Shown one piece after another: positions 15,605 through 24,364 of a DNA stretch of 24,408 nucleotides; positions within the stretch are counted from its first letter, which is position 1, and every line of letters starts with the position of its first letter. This stretch comes from Pseudomonadota bacterium (GTDB taxonomy: Bacteria; Pseudomonadota; Gammaproteobacteria; Burkholderiales; Burkholderiaceae). Made by a program: the position numbers and the translations under genes. Under the pieces are notes generated by a model. The model did no database searches and was not told where the DNA came from. It saw only the letters and a program-made list of their open reading frames with translations. The DNA is taken from the NCBI GenBank assembly GCA_029777935.1, contig JAKORH010000320.1, forward strand, positions 1-24,408. Reading direction: 5' to 3'.

Positions 15605-16731
15605 ATGAGCGGACCGCTGGCGGGTGTGCGCGTGCTGGAGGTCGGCCACATGCTGGCCGGACCTTACTGCGGGCTGCTGCTCGCGGACCTCGGCGCCGAG
15701 GTGATCAAGATCGAGCCGCCCGAGGGCGACATCGCGCGCCGCGTGAGCCCGCACCGGATCGGGCCGCACAACGCGTACTTCGCGAGCCTGAATCGCAGCA
15801 AGAAGAGCGTGGTGCTGGATCTGGCAAGCGACGCCGGCCAGCGCGACCTGGCACGGCTCGCCGTGGGCGCGCGCGCGCTGGTCACGAACCTGCGCCCGAG
15901 CGCGATCCGCAAGCTGGGCCTCACCTACGAAAGCCTGAAGCGCCACAACGAACGCATCGTCTGCGTGGCGCTGACCGGCTTCGGCCTCGAAGGCACGCAT
16001 GCCGAGCGACCGGCCTACGACTACGTGATCCAGGCGCTGACCGGCGTGATGGCGCTGACCGGCGATCCGGACGCGCCGCCGACCAAGGCCGGCTATTCGG
16101 CGGTCGACAACTCCGCCGGAATCATGGCCGCGGTCGGCCTGCTCGCCAAACTGGTCGAAGGCAAGGGCGGACAGGTCGACGTGGCGATGTACGACGTGAT
16201 GCTGTCGCAACTGAACTACCTCGCCGGCGCGAGCCTGAACGCGGGCGAGCGCACGCGCCGCTATGCAGACTCCGCGCACCCCTACATCGTGCCGGCGCAG
16301 CTCTTCCGCGCACGCGACGGCTGGGTGGTGCTGTTCATCACGCACGACGAGTTCTGGCGCAAGTTCTGCGACGAGGTCGGCCGACCCGAGTGGCTGACCG
16401 ACGAGCGCTTCGCGACGATGGCGGCGCGGCGCGCGAACCGCGAGACCGTGCTGGCGGCGATCGCCGAACTGCTGGCGACCGACACCGCCCGGCACTGGGT
16501 GGAGCGTCTGGCGCCGCTCGGCATCGTCGTGTCCAACATCGAGACGCTGGAGGACGCGCTGGCCAGTGATCTGACGCGCAGCCGCGAGATGGTGGTCGAC
16601 CTGCCGTGCGCAGAAGGCCGGCTGCAGGCCATCGGCGCGGCCATCAAGTGTGCCGGCGTGCGGCCGCAATTCGGATCCCCGCCGCTGCTGAACGAGCACG
16701 CGGCCGAGCTCGGAACAGGAGCGGCGCGCCG

Positions 16732-16735
<4 letters not shown>
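15605..16735 (+). CDS. Class III (CaiB/BaiF family) CoA-transferase
   Basis: 376 aa from ATG 15605 (AAGGG upstream). The family start motif is immediate: PLAGVRVLEVGHMLAGPYCG (4-23), then GAEVIKIEPPEGD, NRSKKSVVLDL and PAYDYVIQALTGVMALTGDPDAPPT. The catalytic aspartate is D168 in the YSAVDNSAG motif, near position 169 of formyl-CoA transferase. Such enzymes move CoA between carboxylic acids; here the likely role is activating the acid imported by the TRAP system. The frame is open further upstream. ATG 15485 has a better ribosome site (GAAGGA, 6 nt away), and GTG 15446 overlaps the previous stop. Use of either would add 40 or 53 residues encoded partly by an inserted REP pair. The stop overlaps the MeaB start (GTGA). 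Confidence 0.88.
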
Positions 16736-17628
<893 letters not shown>

Positions 17629-17645
17629 TGGAAAGGAGCTTGAAG

Positions 17646-18659
17646 ATGATTCCGAGGAGACGATTCGGCGCCTGGGCGCTCGGCGCGGCACTTGCACTGC
17701 TGACGCAGACGGCGTCGGCGCAGGCGCAGATCACGCTGAAGATGGCGCACCAGTGGCCGCAGGACGAATCCGACTACGTGATCGCCACCGCGGTGAAGTT
17801 CGCGAAGGAAGTCGAGAAGCGCAGCAACGGGCAGATCAAGATCAACATCTTTCCGGCCGAATCGATCGTCAAGGCGCTGGCCACGCACACGGCGCTGAAG
17901 AGCGGCGCGGTCGATCTCGCGGTGTACCCGTACATCTACGCCGCCGGTGCGATTCCCGAGATGAACCTGACGCTGCTGCCCGGCGTGTGGAAGACGCACG
18001 ACGACGTGTATCGCTTCCGCACCAGTGGCGCGTGGAAGCGGCTCGAGCAGAAGGCCGAGGAGTTCGGCTTCAAGACGCTGACCTGGATCCAGATCTCGGG
18101 CGGCGTGGCCTCGACGAAGAAACCGATCGTCGGCCCGGCCGACATCGCGGGCGCGAAGGCGCGCGCGGCGGGCAAGATGATGGAGGCCGCGCTGCAGAAG
18201 GCCGGCGCGAGCACCGTTTCGGTGGCCTCGTCGGAAACGTACAACGCGATGCAGCTCGGGCTGCTCGACGCGGTGTGGACTTCGTCGAGCACGTTCGGCT
18301 CGTTCCGGCTGTACGAAGTGGCGAAGTACTACACGTCGCCCGAGCAGTACAGCATCTACTTCACGATCGAGCCGATCTGCATCAGCATGAAGACGTGGAA
18401 CCGGCTGACGCCGGCGCAGCAGAAGATCCTCGCCGACGTCGGCGCGAGCCTCGAGGAAGGCGCGCTCGCGGGCGCGAAAGCGGAGGACAAGCGCGTGACC
18501 AAGCTCTTCACCGAGCGCGGCGTCAAGGTCGAGCAGATGTCGCTGCAGTCCTGGCAGCAGTGGCAGAAGCTGTTCCAGGAGGTGTCGTTTCCCAAGTTCC
18601 GCCAGGAGATCCCCGGCGGCGCCGAGCTGCTGGACGAGACGCTGTCCTTCTACAAGTAG
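17646..18659 (+). CDS. dctP: TRAP transporter periplasmic substrate-binding protein (DctP family)
   Basis: 337 aa from ATG 17646, which has AAAGGAG at ideal distance; an in-frame ATG at 17628 would add six residues. An N-terminal signal peptide (MIPRRRFGAWALGAALALL...ASAQA, cleavage near residue 27) sends it to the periplasm. The mature part begins with the family pattern ITLKMAHQWPQD and contains the DctP signature near residues 165-190, with R173 in KARAAGKMMEAALQKAGA at the position of the conserved carboxylate-binding arginine. The SSETYNAMQLGLLDAVWTS stretch is also typical. It delivers a carboxylate to DctQM, encoded next. Its place behind the mutase, CoA-transferase and MeaB genes indicates that its ligand is the pathway's starting acid. 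Confidence 0.93.
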   Translation: MIPRRRFGAWALGAALALLTQTASAQAQITLKMAHQWPQDESDYVIATAVKFAKEVEKRSNGQIKINIFPAESIVKALATHTALKSGAVDLAVYPYIYAAGAIPEMNLTLLPGVWKTHDDVYRFRTSGAWKRLEQKAEEFGFKTLTWIQISGGVASTKKPIVGPADIAGAKARAAGKMMEAALQKAGASTVSVASSETYNAMQLGLLDAVWTSSSTFGSFRLYEVAKYYTSPEQYSIYFTIEPICISMKTWNRLTPAQQKILADVGASLEEGALAGAKAEDKRVTKLFTERGVKVEQMSLQSWQQWQKLFQEVSFPKFRQEIPGGAELLDETLSFYK

Positions 18660-18671
18660 GGCGCTGACGTC

Positions 18672-19181
18672 GTGAAGTCCGCGCTGAGGGAGCTGCTGGA
18701 TCACGTGTCCGCCTTCATCGGGCTGACGGCGGGGCTGGCGGCGTTCGCGATCGCCCTGCTCGTCGCCTGGTCGGTGATCGCGCGCGAGCTGTTTCGCGCC
18801 TCGGCCAGCGGGACCGACGACATCAGCTCGTACCTGATGGCGTACATCACCTTCGTCGGCGCCGCGTACGGGTTGTGGGAGGGCGGCCACGTGGGCGTCC
18901 ACCTGCTGACCGCGCGGCTGCACGGCCGCGCACGCGCGGCCGTGCTCGGCATCGCCAACGCGCTGCTCACCGCGGTGGCGGCGCTGCTGGCGTGGCTCGC
19001 GATCGGCTTCTGGCTGGACGCATGGCGCAGCGGCGAGCGCGCATGGGGAACGCTGTCGATCCCGCTGTGGATTCCGTACAGCTCGCTCGCCGTCGGCACG
19101 CTGCTGTTCCTGCTGCTGCAGATCGCACGCATGGTCCTCGGGCGCATCGATTTCGGCCGCTCCGATCACGGGTCGGAGTGA
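18672..19181 (+). CDS. dctQ: TRAP transporter small permease DctQ
   Basis: 169 aa, starting at GTG 18672, 12 bp after DctP. It has four predicted membrane helices (about 14-36, 50-68, 88-112, 130-152) with the DctQ-family features SVIARELFRASASGTDDISSYLMAYITFVGAAYGLWEGGHV and SIPLWIPYSSLAVGT. It sits in the inner membrane as partner of DctM, and its stop lies 3 bp before the DctM start. The upstream ribosome site (AGGGCG) is weak, suggesting translational coupling to DctP. Confidence 0.92.
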   Translation: MKSALRELLDHVSAFIGLTAGLAAFAIALLVAWSVIARELFRASASGTDDISSYLMAYITFVGAAYGLWEGGHVGVHLLTARLHGRARAAVLGIANALLTAVAALLAWLAIGFWLDAWRSGERAWGTLSIPLWIPYSSLAVGTLLFLLLQIARMVLGRIDFGRSDHGSE

Positions 19182-19184
19182 ACG

Positions 19185-20519
19185 ATGGAGATCTGGATCG
19201 GGCTCGGCATGTTCGGCGGATTGATTGCCGCGCTGCTGATCGGCATTCCGGTCGCCTATTCGCTGCTGCTGGTGGCCACCGCGTCGCTGGTGCTCGTCGG
19301 CGGCGGGCTGGGCGGGCTCGATCTGATCGCAACGACTGCGTGGGGATCGGTCGCCTCCTTCACGCTGACCGCGGTGCCGGTGTTCATCCTGATGGGCGCG
19401 ATCATCTCGGTATCCGGCATGGGCGCGCGGCTGTACCGGGCGCTTTCGACCGCACTGCACGGCATGCCCGGCGGGCTCGCGGTCGCGACGACGCTGGCAT
19501 GCACGATCATGGCCGCGACCTCGGGATCGAGCGTGGCCACCGCGGCCGCGATCGGCGGATTCGCGATCAAGGAGATGCGGCGGTACGGCTATCGGGATTC
19601 CGACGCCAGCGGCGCGGTGGCCGCCGGCGGCACGCTCGGCATCCTGATCCCGCCGAGCATTCCGATGATCGTGTACGGCATCATCGCCGGGCAGTCGATC
19701 GGCAAGCTCTTCATGGCCGGCATCGTGCCGGGCATCTTGATGGCGTTCGCGTTCGCGCTGTACCAGGTCCTGCTGGCGATGCGCCGCCAGCGGGACCTGA
19801 TGCAGCGTGAACCTGCGGCGGCGGACTTGCGGCCGGTCAGCCTGCGCGAGCGCATTGCGGCGCTGAAGGACATCGTGCCGATGGCGATCCTGATCTGGAT
19901 CATCCTGGGCTCGATGTACACGGGCTTCGCGACGCCCACGGAGTCCGCGGCGCTCGGCACCGTCGCCAGCCTGGTCATCTCGGGCGCCGTGTACCGCGAG
20001 CTGACCTGGGAGAAGGTCAGAGAGGTGCTGCGTGCCACCGCGCGCGGCAGCGTGATGGTGCTGATGATCATTGCCGGCGCGATGGTGTTCGGCTACGTGA
20101 TGACGACCACGCAGGTCGCGGCGGCGATCGCGCAGTGGGTCGCAAACTCGGCGCTTCCGCCGTGGGCGCTGTTCATCTCGATCAACGTGCTGCTGATCTT
20201 CCTCGGCTGCTTCATGGAGACGCTGTCGATCATCGTCGTGACGATGCCGATCCTGGTGCCGATCGTGAGCGCGCTCGGCTGGGACCTGATCTGGTTCGGC
20301 ATCATCCTGACGATCAACATGGAGATGGCGCTGATCCATCCGCCGGTCGGGCTCAATCTCTTCGTGGTGCAAGGCGTGGCGCCCGACATCCGGCTGATCC
20401 GCATCATCATCGGCGCGCTGCCCTATGTCTTCATCATGGCGGCGGTGTTGATCCTTATTGCGGTCTACCCGTCGATCGCCACCGGACTGCTGGCCTTGCA
20501 GACCGGGGCGGTGCGGTGA
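19185..20519 (+). CDS. dctM: TRAP transporter large permease DctM
   Basis: 444 aa with a GGAG six bases before the ATG. It is a highly hydrophobic 12-13 helix protein of the DctM family. It shows the conserved loop ATSGSSVATAAAIGGFAIKEM, the GTLGILIPPSIPMIVYG segment and the second-half repeat LGCFMETLSIIVVTMPILVPI, then HPPVGLNLFVVQGVAPD. It moves the substrate across the inner membrane using a sodium gradient. It is the last gene of the IclR-led operon. No convincing intrinsic terminator is visible directly after its stop. Confidence 0.94.
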   Translation: MEIWIGLGMFGGLIAALLIGIPVAYSLLLVATASLVLVGGGLGGLDLIATTAWGSVASFTLTAVPVFILMGAIISVSGMGARLYRALSTALHGMPGGLAVATTLACTIMAATSGSSVATAAAIGGFAIKEMRRYGYRDSDASGAVAAGGTLGILIPPSIPMIVYGIIAGQSIGKLFMAGIVPGILMAFAFALYQVLLAMRRQRDLMQREPAAADLRPVSLRERIAALKDIVPMAILIWIILGSMYTGFATPTESAALGTVASLVISGAVYRELTWEKVREVLRATARGSVMVLMIIAGAMVFGYVMTTTQVAAAIAQWVANSALPPWALFISINVLLIFLGCFMETLSIIVVTMPILVPIVSALGWDLIWFGIILTINMEMALIHPPVGLNLFVVQGVAPDIRLIRIIIGALPYVFIMAAVLILIAVYPSIATGLLALQTGAVR

Positions 20520-20612
20520 TGCCCCGCGGCCGCACTCGTCTCGACCACTTACTTCCTCTTCAACCGCCGCGAGGACACCGCTCGCGTTTCGCTCGGCAGT
20601 AAATCCGCGGCT

Positions 20613-20694
20613 GCCTCGAGCGCCTCAAACGCCGCGCACGCATCGCGGTCGCACCGTGAAGAGGGAGGTCGCGAGGCTCCGCCTCGAGCGCCTC
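20613..20694. repeat. 14-bp direct repeat in the dctM-tRNA gap
   Basis: GCCTCGAGCGCCTC occurs at 20613-20626 and again at 20681-20694. The gap 20520-20809 otherwise shows no gene I can support: the minus-strand frame through it runs into the tRNA and resembles no family. Duplicated coding debris or a small regulatory repeat are both possible. Confidence 0.4.
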
Positions 20695-20809
20695 GACCAG
20701 TAGTGATGCGACGCGGATATTGCCGAACCGCGAGGAACCGATTCCGGTAACATCGCGGCCTCGCTTGAAACCGCTTTCCAAGAGCTCGGTTTCGGCGGCA
20801 GCAAGGCCA

Positions 20810-20885
<76 letters not shown>

Positions 20886-20892
20886 CCACTTA

Positions 20893-20926
20893 ACGCCCAA
20901 CCCTAATCGGTTGGGCGTCTTCGTTT
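20893..20926 (+). terminator. Terminator hairpin after tRNA-Phe
   Basis: A perfect 10-bp stem ACGCCCAACC (20893-20902) / GGTTGGGCGT (20909-20918) with loop CTAATC begins 7 nt after the CCA end. It is followed by CTTCGTTT, a moderately T-rich tail. Stem and position are as expected for a tRNA transcript end. Confidence 0.75.
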
Positions 20927-21033
20927 GCGGGCTTCGCGGGTTTCGGGCAAGTCTGCGTGTGCTCGTCGCTGCTGGCACGACGGCCGGAACGCGCCCGGTT
21001 TGACTCTCTATCGCTCTCTGCCATCTCGTCTGG

Positions 21034-21144
21034 ATGCGCGCCAAGCGCTACGGCTGGCGCGACATAACGATCCGCTTCGCCTGCGATCGGGCCACGGCGT
21101 GGCAGTACTGGCAGCGGGCGCTGCAGACGTGGCCGAGAGGCTGA
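21034..21144 (+). other. Short open frame, possible gene remnant
   Basis: A 36-codon frame from ATG 21034 to TGA 21142-21144 encodes a Trp/Arg-rich peptide (MRAKRYGWRDITIRFAC..., ending QRALQTWPRG). It has no Shine-Dalgarno site and a stop 10 codons upstream. Its composition looks more like real coding than the shadow frames around it, so it could be the tail of a lost phage or island gene. I do not recognise it. The rest of 20927-21157 shows nothing I can identify. Confidence 0.15.
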
Positions 21145-21157
21145 ACGGCCGTGCGCA

Positions 21158-21195
21158 TTGACGATGGAGCGCTGCGAGAATACTATTAGATAGTA
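21158..21195 (+). promoter_or_regulatory. parDE promoter with operator palindrome on the -10 box
   Basis: The -35 box TTGACG (21158-21163), a 17-bp spacer and the -10 box TACTAT (21181-21186) form a good sigma70 promoter. The -10 is the left arm of a perfect palindrome TACTAT-TAG-ATAGTA (21181-21195). Antitoxin (or antitoxin/toxin complex) binding here would autorepress the module, as is known for ParD-type antitoxins. Confidence 0.7.
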
Positions 21196-21214
21196 ACTGT
21201 TAGGAGATCATCCC

Positions 21215-21475
21215 ATGCCCACCAGCGTAGCCCTTGGCAGTCACTTCGAGACCTTCGTGCGGGACCAGGTGGAAAGCGGTCGCTTCAACAATGCCAGCGA
21301 AGTCGTGCGTGCCGGCCTGCGCCTGCTCGAAGAGGGTGAGCAGCGCCGGCAACTTGAGTTGGAAGCCCTGCGCGCCGAGATCACGGCGGGTCGGGCCAGC
21401 GGACCCGCCAAGCCTGCCAAGGCAGTGTTCAAACGGCTGGAGTCCAAGTACCGCACGGCGGCCAAAGGGCGCTGA
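21215..21475 (+). CDS. parD: ParD-type antitoxin
   Basis: 86 aa. The N-terminal ribbon-helix-helix (~3-38: TSVALGSHFETFVRDQVES, then NNASEVVRAGLRLLEE) binds DNA, and the C-terminal half is charged and presumably wraps the toxin. Ribosome site AGGAG lies 8 bp before the ATG. The stop overlaps the toxin start (TGATG). The length and the RFxNASEVVRxGLRLLE motif are typical of the ParD/CC2985 family. It should neutralise the ParE encoded next and repress the promoter at 21158-21195. Confidence 0.92.
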   Translation: MPTSVALGSHFETFVRDQVESGRFNNASEVVRAGLRLLEEGEQRRQLELEALRAEITAGRASGPAKPAKAVFKRLESKYRTAAKGR

Positions 21476-21777
21476 TGCATCTGACGATCACGCCTCTGGC
21501 CGAGCAGGACCTCGAGGCCATTGGTGACTACATCGCACAGGACAACCCGCGCCGCGCCCTGAGCTTCGTCGAGGAGTTGCATAGACAGTGCGAGCGCATC
21601 GCTCGCAACCCGCAGGGGTATCGCAGGCGGCCCGAGCTCGGTCAGGGTCTGCGGTCCTGCGCCCACGGCCACTACGTGATCTTCTTCGAGGCGAACGAGG
21701 GAGAGGTTCTGATCATCCGTGTGCTGCACGGCGCTCGCGACCTGCCGTCCCTGTTTGCTGATGAAGAGCAGCGGTGA
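21475..21777 (+). CDS. parE: ParE-type toxin of the RelE/ParE superfamily
   Basis: 100 aa, the usual ParE length. It begins LTITPLAEQDLEAIGDYIAQDNPRRALSF, the standard ParE helix 1-2 region. It continues with RNPQGYRRRPELGQGLRSCAHGHYVIFFEA and ends with IIRVLHGARDLPSLF, the family's C-terminal signature. Family members inhibit DNA gyrase; that activity is not proven here. Translation is coupled to ParD by a 1-bp TGATG overlap. The stop overlaps a GTG (21774) that opens a remnant antitoxin frame. Confidence 0.92.
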   Translation: MHLTITPLAEQDLEAIGDYIAQDNPRRALSFVEELHRQCERIARNPQGYRRRPELGQGLRSCAHGHYVIFFEANEGEVLIIRVLHGARDLPSLFADEEQR

Positions 21778-21851
21778 ACATCAAATCGCGCAAGACGACC
21801 AAGGCCAAGACCTGCACCCTGCAGGCCGTCCATGAGACCGCCAATGCTCTG
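21774..21851 (+). pseudogene. N-terminal remnant of a HigA/NadS-like antitoxin
   Basis: From GTG 21774, overlapping the ParE stop as GTGA, the frame encodes MNIKSRKTTKAK then CTLQAVHETANAL. The LxAVHETAxGL pattern is what I know from the start of a group of helix-turn-helix antitoxins of about 100 aa. After the Leu the similarity stops, and the frame reads the neighbouring toxin remnant out of frame. It stays open into the gene at 21936, so a 122-aa chimeric product is formally possible. The family assignment rests on remembered pattern only. Confidence 0.4.
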
Positions 21852-21939
21852 CCAGAAGAAGACCGAGCAAACAGGCAAGGCCGATATCGCGTTGGCGGCG
21901 AAGCGATATCGACAGTTGTTGCAGGAGCTGGACCGATGA
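21844..21939 (+). pseudogene. C-terminal remnant of a Gp49/HigB-like toxin
   Basis: This frame encodes 31 residues: CQKKTEQTGKADIALAAKRY, then RQLLQELDR and a stop. It matches the tail of phage-derived Gp49-like (HigB) toxins, which end in a KKTQKTPxxEIxxAxxRxxxL-like helix. The catalytic front of about 80 residues is missing. Its stop overlaps the ATG of the following HigA-like gene by 4 bp, exactly as in intact modules of this type. The front was evidently deleted when it joined the remnant at 21774-21851. Confidence 0.5.
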
Positions 21940-22142
21940 GCAAGAAGCGCTATGCAAGCGTGTGGGACGCGATCGAAGACACGCCCGCGGAGGCCGAGGC
22001 GGCGGAACGGATGGGCGTGACGCAACCACGCGTGTCGGACCTGATGCGCGGCAAGATCGACTTGTTCGGCCTCGACACGCTGGTCAACATGGCCACCGCC
22101 GCCGGCCTGAAGGTGCAGATGCGCGTGCTCAAGACGGCGTAA
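21936..22142 (+). pseudogene. XRE/HigA-like antitoxin with internal in-frame deletion
   Basis: 68 aa. The start MSKKRYASVWDAIEDTPAEAE and the end VTQPRVSDLMRGKIDLFGLD then TLVNMATAAGLKVQMRV both match the common antitoxin paired with Gp49-like toxins, normally about 95-100 aa. The roughly 30 residues between (usually NMKLRSALMMALK...SQ) are absent, so PAEAE joins directly to AAERMGVTQPRV. GCCGAG/GCGGAG microhomology at ~21988-22003 explains a slip deletion. The first helices of the helix-turn-helix are lost, so DNA binding is doubtful. GGAG lies before the ATG, and the gene ends 20 bp from the convergent exporter gene. Confidence 0.6.
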
Positions 22143-22162
22143 GAGGGGGCGGCCCGGCGCTC

Positions 22163-23404
22163 TCACGCGCTGTCGGTGAGCGCGACCGTGTGGGGCCGCT
22201 CGGTCAGACGCTGGCGCCGCGCGAGCTCCGGAAACAGGCGCATCCACAGGCCGACGACGACCAGCGTGCCGATGCCGCCCAGCAGCACCGAGCCCACCGC
22301 GCCGAACAGCGCCGCCGTGACGCCGGATTCGAACTCGCCGAGCTGATTGCTGGCGCCGATGAAGATCGAATTGACGGCCGACACCCGGCCGCGCATCGCG
22401 TCGGGCGTGTCGAGCTGCACCAGCGAATGGCGGATCACCACGCTCACCATGTCGGCCGCCCCGGTGACAAGCAGCGCAGCGAACGACAGCCAGAAGGCGG
22501 TGGACAGTCCGAAACCGATGGTCGCCGCGCCATAGAGCGCGACGGCGCCGAACATCACCCGCCCCACGCGGCGCTCAATCGGCCAGTGGGTGAGCGCAAT
22601 CGACGTCGCCAGCGCGCCCACGGCCGGCGCCGCGCGCAGCAGGCCCATGCCCCAAGGGCCCGTGTGCAGGATGTCCTTCGCGAAGATCGGCAGCAGCGCC
22701 GTTGCTCCGCCCAGCAGCACCGCGAAGAGATCGAGCGAGATCGCGCCCAGCACGGACTTGCGCCTCCAGATGAAATGAAAGCCGGCGAACAACGTACGCA
22801 GCGTGGTCGCCTCGCGCACGGTCGGCTGGCGCCGGACGCGCAGCGTGAGCAGCAGTGCACTGCCGGCGACGAACAGCAGCGCGCACAGCGCGTAGGCCGC
22901 GGTCGCGTCGATGGCGTAGACGAAACCGCCGAGGGCCGGACCGGCGATGATGGCCGTCTGCATGCCGGCCGAACTGAATGCAAACGCGCGCGGCAGCATG
23001 TCCGCCGGCACGAGCTGCGGCGTGAGCGCCTGCTGGGCCGGCATCTGGAACGCCCGCGCCGAGCCGAGCAGCAGCGACAGGGAAAGGATCCACTCGCGGC
23101 TGACCCAGCCGCCGAACGAGGCGGCGACCAGCGCGAGCGCGACGATGGTCTGCAGCACCAGGCAGGCGGCGATGATCACATGGCGCGCGCTGCGATCGAT
23201 CACGTGGCCCGCCGGCAGCGCGAGCGCGAGTGCCGGCACGAACTGCGCGAAGCCGACGAGTCCGAGATCCCACGCGCTGCCGGTCAGCGCGTACATCTGC
23301 CAGCCGAGCGCCACCATCAGGATCTGCTGCGCCATCGTGCCGGCGACCCGGGCCAGCCAGAAGCGCACGAACGCGCGGTGCGCTGCGAGCGCGGCGGGAA
23401 TCAT
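22163..23404 (-). CDS. MFS transporter, EntS/MFS_3-like exporter
   Basis: 413 aa with about 12 hydrophobic helices. The pattern FVRFWLARVAGTMAQQILMVALGWQMYALTGSAWDLGLVG near the start, the AFQMPAQQALTPQLVP segment and the late RGRVSAVNSIFIGASNQLGEFESG motif are characteristic of the EntS-like (MFS_3) branch of drug and siderophore exporters. ATG 23404 starts at the homologous N-terminus; no strong Shine-Dalgarno is visible. It lies 49 bp downstream of the lipoprotein gene on the same strand, so co-transcription is likely. The substrate is unknown. Confidence 0.88.
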   Translation of the reverse strand: MIPAALAAHRAFVRFWLARVAGTMAQQILMVALGWQMYALTGSAWDLGLVGFAQFVPALALALPAGHVIDRSARHVIIAACLVLQTIVALALVAASFGGWVSREWILSLSLLLGSARAFQMPAQQALTPQLVPADMLPRAFAFSSAGMQTAIIAGPALGGFVYAIDATAAYALCALLFVAGSALLLTLRVRRQPTVREATTLRTLFAGFHFIWRRKSVLGAISLDLFAVLLGGATALLPIFAKDILHTGPWGMGLLRAAPAVGALATSIALTHWPIERRVGRVMFGAVALYGAATIGFGLSTAFWLSFAALLVTGAADMVSVVIRHSLVQLDTPDAMRGRVSAVNSIFIGASNQLGEFESGVTAALFGAVGSVLLGGIGTLVVVGLWMRLFPELARRQRLTERPHTVALTDSA

Positions 23405-23453
23405 CGGCCGCGGCCAGTCGCCGCCCTTGCGGCAGCGCCCTTCACTTCCCCTT

Positions 23454-24110
23454 TCACTTCCCCTGCTCGACGATGCCGATGCGCCGGCGCAGCCGTTGCG
23501 CCGCGTCGCTGTCTCCTGCCTTTTCGGCGCGCAGCAGTTGCACACCGAGCCACGCCAGCAGCGGCCTGCGCCAGCCCTGCGCGGATGCGGTGTCGATCGC
23601 CTGCGAGATCACCGCGGGGCTGGCGCGTCCCGACTGCAGCAGCACGCCGGCGGCGACGAGCCGCGACAGCGGATCGCCGATGGCCTGCACGGCCGCGCCG
23701 GCGGCTTCCCCGCTCGCGCTCGCCGCGGCGCGCTGCGCGGGCGGCAGCAGCGCGATGTCTTGCTGCTTGATGCGCGCGCCGAGATAGTCGGCGTACGCGC
23801 GCTCGGCCGGCGGCGCGTCGGCGCGCAGCGGCTCGAAGCGCTCGCACGGTTCGAACACGAGGCTCGCCACTCGCGCGGCGCATTGCGCCAGTTCGACGCG
23901 CGCCAGCAGGTCGGCGCGGCCGGTGCGAGCGACTTCGCCGCGCGCGCGCGCGAACTCGACGTCGGCCACGCGCATATCGCCCTTCAGGTACGCGGTCGTC
24001 GCGCGGTCGAGCGAATCCTTCGCGTTCGCCTGCCAGTCGGGAACGGGCGGGCCGCTGGCGCACGCTGCAAGCAGAGTGCAGGCGGCGAGCGCGGCCCACC
24101 GATGGCTCAT
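23454..24110 (-). CDS. Predicted lipoprotein of unknown function
   Basis: 218 aa from ATG 24110, with AAGGGGG five bases upstream. The signal peptide ends in LLAAC, with Cys17 as lipidation site. The rest is Ala/Arg-rich and helical, with two further cysteines (77 and 89) that could form a disulphide. It may be built of helical hairpins of TPR type (for example TAYLKGDMRVADVEFARARGEV), but no family is recognised with certainty. It is followed by the MFS exporter gene. A TTCACTTCCC duplication surrounds its stop codon (about 23441-23461). Confidence 0.78.
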   Translation of the reverse strand: MSHRWAALAACTLLAACASGPPVPDWQANAKDSLDRATTAYLKGDMRVADVEFARARGEVARTGRADLLARVELAQCAARVASLVFEPCERFEPLRADAPPAERAYADYLGARIKQQDIALLPPAQRAAASASGEAAGAAVQAIGDPLSRLVAAGVLLQSGRASPAVISQAIDTASAQGWRRPLLAWLGVQLLRAEKAGDSDAAQRLRRRIGIVEQGK

Positions 24111-24226
24111 GGTGCCCCCTTGTATGTTTCCACGGAAGGGGATTTCATTTCCAAGGCCGATGGTGAGGCACAGTGGAGTTCGTGAATGGAGACGCATGCC
24201 GTGGCCCGGACGTGCCGGCTGCAGGC

Positions 24227-24302
24227 CTTCGCGAGTGCAGGCACAGCCCGTTGCCCCCTGGAGCTTCGAGCTCGTCGCGAAGCACTTGGGCGTGCCTGCA
24301 CT
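24227..24302. other. Interleaved inverted repeats in an intergenic region
   Basis: The sequence holds CTTCGCGA (24227-24234) with complement TCGCGAAG (24275-24282), AGTGCAGGCAC (24234-24244) with complement GTGCCTGCACT (24292-24302), and a small hairpin GAGCT-TCG-AGCTC (24261-24273). The two larger pairs are interleaved (A B A' B'), so they are mutually exclusive or pseudoknotted. Another stem, CGTTCG/CGAACG, lies at 24305-24326. There is no convincing gene in 24111-24364. A structured RNA leader or a dispersed repeat are the options. Confidence 0.5.
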
Positions 24303-24364
24303 GGCGTTCGTTGCCAAGCCCGAACGGTTGTCCGAATGCACTTCGCATCTTGCAAGGACGGGAT

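Noticed and set aside
21230..21238. GCCCTTGGC in parD matching the tRNA-Phe 3' end, as an attachment-site repeat
   Set aside because: Only 9 bp match, inside the well-conserved parD coding start; too short and badly placed for an att site.
24111..24364. Integron attC site
   Set aside because: I could not find matched GTTRRRY/RYYYAAC ends around the inverted repeats.
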